Shown here: one piece after another, positions 23,301 to 32,874 of the stretch
Layout of the letters: every line of letters starts with the position of its first letter
How positions within the stretch are numbered: the stretch's first letter is position 1
Source of the DNA: Parasponia andersonii
Lineage: Eukaryota > Streptophyta > Magnoliopsida > Rosales > Cannabaceae
Length of the DNA: 64,000 nt
Direction of reading: 5' to 3'
NCBI GenBank assembly: GCA_002914805.1
Contig: JXTB01000035.1
Location: forward strand, 1,054,055-1,118,054
Position numbers and translations under genes: made by a program
The notes under the pieces: model-generated
Told to the model about the DNA's origin: nothing
The model's database searches: none
What the model saw: only the letters and a program-made list of their open reading frames with translations

Positions 23301-23531
23301 TGTAAAAACCCGGATTTTGGGAGGGTAATTTGGATATTTTACTACTTTTTCGGATAAAATAATGGGAGGATTAATTTGCAAAAATTTTGTACAGTAGGGC
23401 TAAATTGTAATTTTTAGGGGACAGAATTGATAGAGATTTGAAAATTTGGGGATTTATGTGTAATTTTTAAACAATTACACTGCCCTATAAAACAGAGCCA
23501 CGTGCCCTGTCCTATAAAACAGAGCCATGTG
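23301..23531 (+). repeat. Truncated 3' LTR of the chromovirus
   Basis: It begins TGTAAAAACCCGG after the polypurine tract and follows the 5' LTR to about 23510, ending ...cgtgccctgt. A 21-bp near-copy of the LTR itself (23484-23504 repeated at 23511-23531) then abuts DRP3-derived intron sequence. About 1.97 kb of the LTR is missing. Confidence 0.85.
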
Positions 23532-26500
23532 TAAGGATCTACATTTTTTTTTTTTTGGAAAAAAGGGCAAGGCTGTATGTTGTCAAGTCATGAAGATGTT
23601 CGAAGAAAACTTCTTCTTATTCAAGTCTTTTTGTGCTTTTCATATTTTAAAATTTTCATCAAGATGAATAAGAAAGTCACCTCTTGGCTCCGATTGACAA
23701 CGCCAATGTAGCCAAGGCGAAGTGGAACAACTTTCCCAAGCAAAAAGTCACGGGCATCATTTCCTCGATCCATGATATCAAGCTACAGAAAGAACCACAC
23801 AGCCAAATTGTACAGCAACTAAAGGGTCTAATATAACCAGGCCAGATACTAAAGCAAGTAAAACAAATCCTTTCCTATTCTTGAAAAAGGAGAAACACAA
23901 ACCTTCGTGATTACACCAACGGTACGAGACCCTATTAAAACCTTAATGTTAGTGCACAAAAAAGTAGCAAGTACCTCAGAGCGAAAAGTAGATAAAAGGT
24001 AGATTGAACTCAGTGACTGAAAAGTCAACCACGAAGCAAGCTCTTACCAGTTGGATCAGCTTCTCTAGCAATCTGAAGTGCATCGGAGGTTGCCAGATCA
24101 GAATTTGCAGGAGTAACAGCCAGTATAATACAATTTTCTTCTCTAATATGGAGCATTGTCACTTTCCTAATTCTTGCTTCTATATCACTGTGTCGATCTC
24201 CAACAGGGACTTTAGTGATGCAAGGTAAATCAACTAACGTCATATTAAGTACATTTGTACATCTGGAGAGGAAATCTTTAAAATAATTTGTTTATCCGAA
24301 ACCCCTTTGATTAATCCAGCTCCTCTTTCAGTTTCAGCCTTCATCAATCAAACACAAGCAACAAAAAAAATCATGACGGTAGTATGAGGTGTCCGCTTCT
24401 TCAAAAATAAATAAGATGCACTAATTTTCTTTAGATATTGATACAGAATTCTAAAACTGTTGGTAGCCCGCAATACCTACAATAATCAAGAACAATGAGT
24501 CAAATCAATACAAGCATAAAGTTAATTATATTGTCTGAAATTGAACTGTAATTTGGCTGAAAAGAAATAAGCATCATGATGCATAAACGAGAGACACACC
24601 TGAAACATCTTAAGATGGGTTGATTGACTACATGGAATGCACATATATTCATCCTAACTTTTAATGATGTCGTAGGTACAAAAGAAAAGGGAATACTCGA
24701 GCGCAAAGAAGTGTATAGTTATAGGTATAGGTATAGGTATAATTTTCTAAGAAAACGCAGAAGAAAATGGTGTCTTGCACCATATTTTTTCAAGATGAAA
24801 CTTGAAACATGGCATTTGTCGGGCTAAAGCACAGGCTGTCAGCAAAGTAATGCTTCCTAGTCATCATCCTCTTCTTTATCATCTTTTCTTTTTTGGAAGA
24901 AAAAAAAAAAAAGAAGAAAACAACTCTTGTTTACGGAAAACTCTATTCTCTAAAAATCAACGATGAAATTAATCAACATAAATTGGAATATGTGAATTAA
25001 TTTCAAATCTTTGCTTACTGCTTTCCCTGAAGAAAAAGAGCGCAGTTGATTAAAAATTGTTCATTATAATGATTTACTAGGCTTGTTTTCCTTGAGATAA
25101 ATCTTTTGAAATGCCGAAAGCTTATGCACAAATAAGTTGGATATTCCTGAATATGTTGGACCTACAATAATTCACTTATGCCACCCCATATTTTCTTCCC
25201 AACCCTTTTTAAATAGACCCCTCACAAAATTTTAAAATTACAAAATTCCTTTTTACACCTTTTATTTTTAAAATTTTAAATTTTCATTAAGTATACAAAT
25301 GCTGTTTAGTAGGAAACATTTATTTCCCACCCTCTTAATACTCAAAAACTTTTGTCTCCTCCTCTATTTTTTTATTGTCTTCTTATCATTTTTTCTATAG
25401 CCCTCTTTAAGATTTTAATCTATATTGCTATCATAGTTGGTGAATAGTGAAAAAAAACTATGAGTTTTTCTTATTCTAAGAAATATTAAAGAAAAAAAAA
25501 CAATAATATAAAGGAAACTTTTCTATTCTTCTCTCTAAGGAACTGTGGATTAAAAATAAAATAAGTATAACGCAAAATAATGGAGTATAAACAATAATAT
25601 TAATTTTATTTTAAAGAAAAGAAAAAAAATTATACGATTGGATGTCAATTTATAATAGAGTACTTTTGTAAATAATTAATAATTATAAGAGGTGGGGATA
25701 GACAAAATAGGGGTGGCACTTCACTTATTACATTTTAAGTACGACAAACACCGCTTAAGCTACCAGAAGTCCATAACACATGATTTCTAAGGGTTAATGG
25801 CACAAATGACTTTTAAACTTTCTAACCCGTAACAATTTAGTTTCTGAATTGTCTAAATTATAATATGTTGTTATATTTTTGACAAAAAGACACGTAGTGA
25901 TATATGAAAATATATTTAAAAAGTGAATTAAGAATTTCAAACATAAAAATGAATAATTATAGAAATATTTATTTTAAATTTATAATTTTAAAAATCTTAA
26001 AAAGTACAAAGAATATATTTTTCGTTTACTCAAAATTTTTTTATTTAGTTTATTTTTTTTTAAACATTCATTTAAATACTATATCGTGCTATTTATATGT
26101 ATTTTTTTCTAAAATATTATTCATAAATTACAATTCAAGATAGTTTAGAAACCAAATTATTGCGTATTAGAAAATTTACTGATATTTTGGGAACAAAATT
26201 TACACAAATTGAATATAAACTTACCTTCCTGAATAAAATAAAGAGTATGCTAGAATAACAAAATCACTCCCCATTATACACAACAACTCATCAACCGAAC
26301 TGCATTGCGACTATCCACACACACTACATTCATAAACAAAATTTCAAATCCGAATTATCGGTTCGGCATGCCGGAAACTAAGACGATCACAATTAAAAGA
26401 AATAAAAAAGAAAATCTACCTGAATTTCGCGGCGAATCATAGAGGCTCCCCGGGCAAGTGACCAAACTCGCCCCAGTCCGCTCCATCCTCGCCGGACTTC

Positions 26501-26781
26501 GCCGGCCGATTCTCCAGCATCAACAGGAGCGGTCTCCGAGTACATATATCACAGACGCGAAGAAGAAAATCGCGGCCAACGAGCGCGTCGAGCACGCTGG
26601 ACTTGCCGCTGCTCTGGCTCCCCACAACCGCCAACTTAGGAAGAGAAATCTTCAACGATTCGCTCCTAAGTGGAGCGATAACGTCATGGAGCTTGTTGAT
26701 TATCGTCGGAGGAGGAGGTGGTTTTGGCTCAGTACGGATACAGAAGTCCACTGGTCTAGTTTTGAGTGTGGTAGCGCTCAC
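23532..26781 (-). pseudogene. Partial DRP3 duplicate, exons 1-4 only
   Basis: Exon equivalents are 26781-26420, 24338-24048, 23931-23903 and 23782-23681, matching exons 1-4 of the intact DRP3 gene together with intron sequence. Exon 1 keeps the P-loop (GSQSSGKSS) but has lost about 20 bp near its 3' end. Exon 2 has an 8-bp insertion (repeat of atgtacaa) that shifts the frame, and the D-L-P-G motif is D-L-P-C. Exons 5-20 are absent: homology stops at about 23532, where the truncated retrotransposon LTR begins. Intron 1 is about 2.1 kb against about 195 bp in the intact gene, and carries inserted AT-rich DNA. It cannot make a working dynamin. Confidence 0.92.
25791..26230. mobile_element. MITE-like element in the DRP3-duplicate intron
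   Basis: The left end gggttaatggcacaaatgac is near-identical to the left end of the element at 55429. Inner arms pair weakly (ttagtttctgaattgtc against a reverse-complement gtttctaaactatc). The right terminus is eroded, so the end coordinate is approximate. Confidence 0.5.
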
Positions 26782-27249
26782 CGTTTTGAGTGTGCAGACT
26801 GCGCGCGTGCCCCGGTATTTATATGTTTTGGGGTTTCTGCCGATTGTTCTGATCTGACGGCTGTGAATACTTGTTCTTGTTGCTACTTGCTGTTTAGAGT
26901 TGGACAGCTGTGAAATTCTAACGGAAAAATCATTTTTCCTTTTAATGAGTAATTAATACTAAGTTTCTGGCTGGTCCCACTTCAAAGTCAACGCTGGAAT
27001 TGATGACTGGGAGACTTCAGCTGCTATAAAACGACGCTAAACATCATAACGACATAATATTTGAAACGCGACCGTAGTTTTTAAAAACGACACCATTTCT
27101 TGAAGATGACAGCATCTCGTAAACATTAATAACACATGAACGACCATATTTTAAGATTTTATACTATAACATAACTTTTTTAAGTCTTAACTAGGACATT
27201 CATAAAAATTAAAAACGAAGATTTTCGGCAAAAATATAAGAAACAACAA
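26782..27249. other. Spacer between DRP3 duplicate and Mutator-like element
   Basis: No gene seen. The first ~120 bp may be the former promoter and leader of the duplicated DRP3 gene; the rest is AT-rich. Confidence 0.5.
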
Positions 27250-27258
27250 TATTTTAGA
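27250..27258 (+). repeat. 9-bp target-site duplication, left copy
   Basis: TATTTTAGA immediately before the Mutator-like element; an identical copy is at 32259-32267. A 9-bp duplication is the hallmark of Mutator insertion. Confidence 0.92.
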
Positions 27259-27421
27259 GGGAAAAATACAAATATATCCCCTGGGTTTTATGGAAGTGCC
27301 AGTATTATCATCCTATTCTCAGAAATAACAAAAACGTCCCCCGTGATTTTGAAATCCTTTTAAAATCCTCCTAATACATAAAATTTGTTAAAATTAGCAC
27401 TTAAAATGACTAAAGTACCCA
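27259..27421 (+). repeat. Left terminal inverted repeat of the MULE
   Basis: Aligns by eye with the reverse complement of 32109-32258; both arms contain tgttaaaattagcactt and atgactaaagta at their inner edges. Confidence 0.92.
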
Positions 27422-27857
27422 TCAATTATGAAGCAATATTCAGTATAAAAAGCTTGTGTTGTAGGTTGGGAGTTAGGAAACTCCATCGTTTTAGATAAGT
27501 TGAAGGCAGGAAAAGCTGGAGAAAACTGACAGCATTCGTCTTCATCACGCAAGTTCACATAGAACATATGTTGACGTAAACAAGTGTTTAGGTACTCTGG
27601 TTAAGTTTCAGTTGGCGGCCACGATGAAAAGTTGTGTCTTTCTCCACTGCGGCGAGGCACCCTTCGTTGATGGTTTAGGAGGACAGTACCAATTATCTTT
27701 TTAATCAATATAATGCTTATTTTGCATAATATGATATCTTCTTCTTATTTTGGGCCCATTTTTCTTGAAATTTCTTCGATGAATCTACAATTTTTCTTGG
27801 TTGGATCTAGGACCAATTATATTTAGATTTCATTGATGTTTACAGGTTTGAGTCATC

Positions 27858-30560
27858 ATGGTTGTTCACAAATTGGAAGTAAGAACTGATGAGGTTGTCC
27901 TACCTAGGTGGAATGTAGACCAAGATACTTGTAACTATATGGACATATGTGATGATTTGAAAGAATTCCTTATAGGTTCAGGCAGTGGGGTGAGGACAAT
28001 TTCATTTGATTTTGCAGGCTCTATTAGAGTTGGAGAGCATATTATAAAAGTGAAGGATGACAAGACAGTAATGGAGTTGTTGGGTCGTAATACCAATCTG
28101 AATGATTTGATTGTTCTTCATGTTCATGTGAAACAACTTAAATCTTTAAGTGAAGAACACTGTGACAAAGAGAATGAGGGAGAGTTTGATGATTACGATG
28201 AATACGAATTTGAAATTGAAAATATTGAAGATGCTAATTTGGAGGATAATGACAATGTTGGTTATGTAACTAGTGGTGATATTGATATGAAGACTATGAC
28301 AGTGATAAGCACCAATCAAGGAGGATATTTGATGAAGATGATGAATCAAAAGACCCAAATGGCAACATCCCGCGGGTTTCTCCTCCCATTGATGAAAATG
28401 GTAAGAAAACGCTTAGAAGGTGGCAAGCTTTGACGATTACAAGGCATTTGGTGCTGTTTTGAATGATTACTGTATCCAAGAGGGATTTGAGTATATAAAT
28501 TTGAAGTTTGAGAAAGCTAGAGTCACTGTAATTTGCAATGTTTAAGATTGTCCATGGCGAGTTCATTGTTCTCCTTCACCATATGGCAGTACTTTCCTCA
28601 TTAAGACATTGGATCCAAGACACACTTGTCAATCCATAAGGAGAAATTGGCATGCAAACACATCTTGGTTGGCAAAAAAAAATTGTCTAGACCCTTATTG
28701 AACAATCCAAATGTGCCCCTAAAAGATATGGGGGAAATATTAAAAGATAAATGGGGAGTTGAGGTTGACAATGTAAGACTTTGGAGAGCAAGAAGGGAAG
28801 TCAGGGGTGATCTAGAAGATGACCACAAGAAATCCTGGAGCAAATTAAGGATGTATGCTGAGATGGTTTTGAGAACCAATCCTGGAAGTATAGCAAAGAT
28901 TAGCAGTGAATTTGTAGGAGAACCTGATGAAAATGGGACGAGACAAGCTCCTCGGTTTAAGAGAATATTTATATGCTATGATGGTGTTAAGAAAGGCTTT
29001 TTAAATGGGTGTAGGCCATTTCTTGGTGTTGATGGTTGTCACTTGAAAGGAATATATGAGGGGATTTTACTATCTGCTATTGCACTTGATGCAAATCTTT
29101 AATTTTATCCCGTAGCATATGCCATTGTGGAGGTAGAGAATCTGGATAGCTGGAAATGGTTTTTTGAACAATTGAAAAAAGCAATTGGTGACAATGCCAA
29201 TGGAATTCCTTGGTGCATTATGAGTGATCGACAAAAGATTAGCAATTTATTTCATCTTTAATTGTCAATATAAAGTTATATTTCCATACTGTCAATTTTT
29301 TGTTTTCTTTTTTCTTTTTTTTTTTTAAAAAAAAATGTAACCTACATATTTATTAAATGTATATGGAATTCTTGATGCTTCTTCCATTTTACCTGAATCC
29401 ACACATAGATATTGTTGTTACCATTTGGAAAATAACTTCAAGAAACAATGGGGCTCAGTTGAACTCAAAAATATGTTTTGGGAAGCTGCACAATGTGCGA
29501 ATTGGGAAAATTTTCAGTGTGTAATGAAGAGGATTAAGCAATATGACCAGCAAACGTATGCTTGGTTCAAAGCAATTAAGCCTAAACATTGGAGTATGAG
29601 TTGCTTTGATCCAGTGATCAAAGTCGAACATTTGACAAACAATTTCACTGAATCATTCAATAGTTGGGTGGATGATTTAAGATTTCAGCCTCCAATTACA
29701 CTACTTGACGAATTAAGAATGAAGCAAACTGAGCAAATGTTTACAAGAAAAGTCACTGCAGAGAGGTGGGATCAAAAAATAACTCCAAAAGTACTAAATA
29801 GGGTCAACAAACTTCTCAAGCTTGCTAGGCATGCTCAAGTAATTAGATGTGGTGATTACGAGTTCTATATAGATTATCAAACATCTACTTCTGTTGTTAG
29901 ACTTGATGATAGTTATTATGTGTATGGACGATGGCAAGTGCAAGGAATTTCATGTGTGCATGCCATGGCATGTATTAACACAATAAAGGCGGATGTGGCA
30001 TACTATGGCTCTCCATAGTTTAGTACTGAAGCTTGGAAGAGGTGTTATGAAGGAGTTATACATCCTATGCAAGATCTGTCAATGTGGCCTCAAATAGAGA
30101 ACATTCTACTGCAGCCTCCTAAATTTAAGAGACAACCAGGAAGACCAAAGGTCCATAGAAGGAGAAATCAAGGTAAAAAAAGACCTCGTACTGGACAATC
30201 AACAACCAAAAGATGGCCAAAATTGCCTTCAATTTGGTCCAACTGTTTCCAAGCCACCAAAAAAGAGTCGGGCCAAGGATATCCCTACATTATCAAATGC
30301 AGCTGAACAATCCCAGAAGGCTACTGGGGAAAGAAAACATACAGGAATGGGAATAGGCAGAGGCAGAAGAAGAGGAAACGGAGGGGGTCTTAGTGGATGT
30401 GGTAGGGGATCTTCCAAAGCTGCAAGGGTAAATTCTATACTACTTGTAGAGGTATTTAATTGTTTACTCAAAGTCAATGGAGCGGATGATGTAATTGGAG
30501 AGACAAGTCAATCAATTGCACCACCAACTGGATTATTCCCTAGCCAAGGGACACAATGAG
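27858..30560 (+). pseudogene. MuDR-type MULE transposase, broken
   Basis: The frame opens at 27858 and runs to 28433, but coding similarity changes frame near 28285 and 28432, meets a TAA near 28542, shifts at a poly-A run near 28675, meets TAA at 29101-29103 and is interrupted between about 29240 and 29407. Pieces in order: N-terminal region with an acidic stretch; MuDR plant-transposase zinc region (V-I-C-N-V-x-D-C-P-W-R-V-H); MULE catalytic domain with F-L-G-V-D-G-C-H-L-K-G, I-A-L-D-A-N and M-S-D-R-Q-K; a C-terminal region ending in a SWIM-like segment (G-R-W-Q-V-Q-G-I-S-C-V-H-A-M-A-C) whose first Cys pair is replaced; then a basic Arg/Gly-rich tail. No intact transposase can be read. Confidence 0.9.
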
Positions 30561-32108
30561 AAAACAGTCCCAATCAATGTGGATGAAGTAAAATACTTGC
30601 TATATATATGTATGTATATATATATATATATATTTGATTTGATGTTTTACTAAGTTTAAATGTTGTTTCTCTTGCTAGAACTAAGTTTAAATGTATGGAA
30701 TGCTAACTTTGTTACAATTTTTGCAAATATGACAGGATTTTACATTTGGTGATGCAACCTTCTAGAAGTCTACAGTCATATAACTTAGCAGTGATGTTTT
30801 CATTGTCTTTTAGTTGGAAAAAGTGTTTGATAAAAAGTTAATAACACTTACTTTTTTATTTTGTTTTTGGATTGAACATACTGTATTATGGTTATGTCCA
30901 ACAAAGTGATGGTTGTAAAGACAAGTTTCTATTCAGATTATTTCGCTTTGGACTCAGCTACTTATTTTATTTTGCTTAATATAACTATTGTCAGACATTT
31001 TGTATAGTGAGGTCTTTTGTGTATGAATAGGAAATGTATACAATCATTCTTTTTTAATAGTTTTACTTTTACATACGTATATACTCTTTTACGGTAGTGT
31101 ATCTAATTTAAAAATTTTGCATGAGTAGAAGTATTACAATACTGGATAAATTTGTCAAAGTTACATATAAAGATAGTCAACATTTTACTTAAAATGGTTT
31201 AAAGTGAATTTCTTCTTCGGAATACCAATAAGAAGAGCAACATCTAGCTTTACCAATCTTTGAAATCTAAAAAGAACAGAGCATTCCACTTCACTAATCT
31301 TTTTAGTCTGAAGGAAAAAAAAAAAAAAAAAGAAGAAGAATCAGTTCCAATTGTAAAAACTTCAGAGTTTGAGACAATAGGATATGTAGACAGTAAATAA
31401 AGTGACGATAAACATACAAAAAAAAAATAAATAAATAAAATTTAGATCTTTGAGATAAGCTGGTGGTTAGACTCAGTAATAGGTATCATCATAGGAGTAA
31501 AAATGAATATGCCCCAATAGAAAGAGGAAACTTTTCAAACAGTTTTAGCATAATAGAATATTCATATAAAAAAAATACTAAGGTAAATATCAAGGAATAG
31601 AGTCCAAAAAATTTTCTAACGAAATCATCCAAAAACAAAAACTATAGGATACGAAGAGGCCTCTTAGTTAGAGCATCTCCAAGCAATGTAATTCAATTGT
31701 GCTAGTGCTTATTACAAACCTTAACCATGTTTCGAATTTCGATAGTAACTCTACAGATGTTTGTTTTCATCAACATCATTCTTTTAAACTATGCATAAAT
31801 GACGAGTGCCTCACCACTACATTGTCGTAGGGGAGTTCAAAGAGACTAACACTTGTTGCCTCGTCGCAGTGTTACTACAATGGAGAAAGACGGAGCTTTC
31901 CGCGTGGCCATCGTCTGAAACATGAGCAGAGTTTCTGTGAGTGCATTCTTTCTACAATTGTGTGAAGATCAAGGGTCAGTTTTCTCTAAACTTCTCTAGC
32001 CTTAAAAGTACTCACCTAAAACGACAAAGCTTTGGGATTGTATCTTATTTGTTTGGTTTCGTGAATAAGGGCGCTCAAATGTGCCAACCACTGTGTTTCA
32101 CAAATGGT
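30561..32108. other. Non-coding 3' part of the MULE
   Basis: AT-rich DNA with an AT microsatellite (about 30601-30631), a poly-A run (31317-31331) and subterminal sequence related to the left end. No second gene like mudrB was recognised. Confidence 0.6.
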
Positions 32109-32258
32109 GGCTACTTTAGTCATTTCAAGTGCTAATTTTAACAAATTTTTTGTAACAGGAGGATTTTAAAATCACAGAGGACATTACTGATATTTCTTAG
32201 AATAGAATGGTAATTATAGCATTTTGATAAAACCAAGGGATATATTTGTATTTTTCCC
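32109..32258 (-). repeat. Right terminal inverted repeat of the MULE
   Basis: Reverse complement matches the left end; followed directly by the second copy of TATTTTAGA. Confidence 0.92.
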
Positions 32259-32267
32259 TATTTTAGA
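32259..32267 (+). repeat. 9-bp target-site duplication, right copy
   Basis: TATTTTAGA, identical to 27250-27258. Confidence 0.92.
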
Positions 32268-32874
32268 AGATTCCACAAACGACAATAGCTTTGAAAACAC
32301 CAGTACATCCCAAGAAAAGAAAATATCATTTTATAAACTACGGTGACACACGAGAAGGGAAAAAAGATACTGTTTTGTACAAAGTACAAAATAACCAAAG
32401 CGACAATAACTTTGGAAAATGACAACAAAAACAACCAACAACCATTTTTTTTTTCTTTTTCTTTTTTTTTTTTTTGAGAGTGGGGGGATTTGAACCTCAA
32501 ATCTTGACGTTGGAGATCTGATTTGGTTATCCACCTATTACCACAGTCATTATTTGAAAGATAGCCCCTCGTGCGAAATTAAGGCACTATTAACAAGGTA
32601 AAGCAGTAAGATACCAATAAAGTTTAGACTTGCTTCCATAAACATAAGGAAGCATTTGGAAGGGGGAAAAAATAAAAAGAAAAAAGAAGATTAGAAAGAA
32701 CAATCCTGGAAATCAAGAGAGGATACGTTGCTTATAATGCTAGCAGCCGATAACAGCAACTAAAATTAGAGGATGCATCGCAATAGATACAGCCAAAAAG
32801 GAATTTCAATGCTGGATTTTGCCTTATAACAATCTAGTATTACATAGACAATTATAATGCACATAAAATAAGCT
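32268..32874. other. 3' flank of the CCCH/G-patch gene
   Basis: No gene seen. Contains the SINE-like remnant described separately and probably the 3' UTR of the minus-strand gene that ends at 32875. Confidence 0.5.
32443..32550 (-). mobile_element. tRNA-derived SINE-like remnant with A-rich tail
   Basis: On the minus strand a box-A-like TGTGGTAATAGGTGG (32531-32545) is followed by a box-B-like GGTTCAAATCCC (32486-32497) and then a poly-A tract (32448-32475). This is the expected order for a tRNA-related SINE. The 5' end is not defined. Confidence 0.45.

Larger units (their letters stand above)
16303..23531 (+). mobile_element. Decayed Tekay/Del-type Gypsy chromovirus
   Basis: A Ty3/Gypsy element with domain order gag, protease, RT, RNase H, integrase, chromodomain on the + strand. 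The 5' LTR is 16303-18489; a primer-binding site complementary to initiator tRNA-Met (tggtatcagagc) begins near 18499; the polypurine tract (aaggaggcgagaa) precedes a 3' LTR starting at 23301. The 3' LTR matches only the first ~210 bp of the 5' LTR and then stops. All coding regions carry stops or frameshifts, so it is not autonomous now. The C-terminal chromodomain (about 23098-23220) identifies the chromovirus clade; long LTRs fit Tekay/Del. Many stops are TAG at sites where relatives have Gln (CAG) or Trp (TGG). Confidence 0.9.
27259..32258 (+). mobile_element. Mutator-like transposon (MULE), 5000 bp
   Basis: The element starts GGGAAAAATACAAATATATC and ends with the inverted match, flanked by identical 9-bp repeats TATTTTAGA. 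The terminal inverted repeats are strong over about 150-165 bp (27259-27421 against 32109-32258). Weaker similarity continues inward to about 27660 and 31858, including a shared gtttcag...ggccacg...gtctttctcca block. Inside is a MuDR-type transposase in the + orientation with several frameshifts and stops. The readable ends and perfect duplication suggest a fairly recent insertion, but the enzyme appears dead. Confidence 0.95.

Noticed and set aside
25904..26143. 79-residue frame
   Set aside because: AT-rich MITE sequence; Ile/Lys/Phe/Tyr composition only.
30067..30559. Separate small genes in the 3' part of the MULE
   Set aside because: They are the Arg/Gly-rich C-terminal tail of the broken transposase in shifted frames.
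32486..32497. Possible tRNA gene (GGTTCAAATCC word)
   Set aside because: Same reason: only A and B boxes and an A-rich tail, no foldable tRNA.
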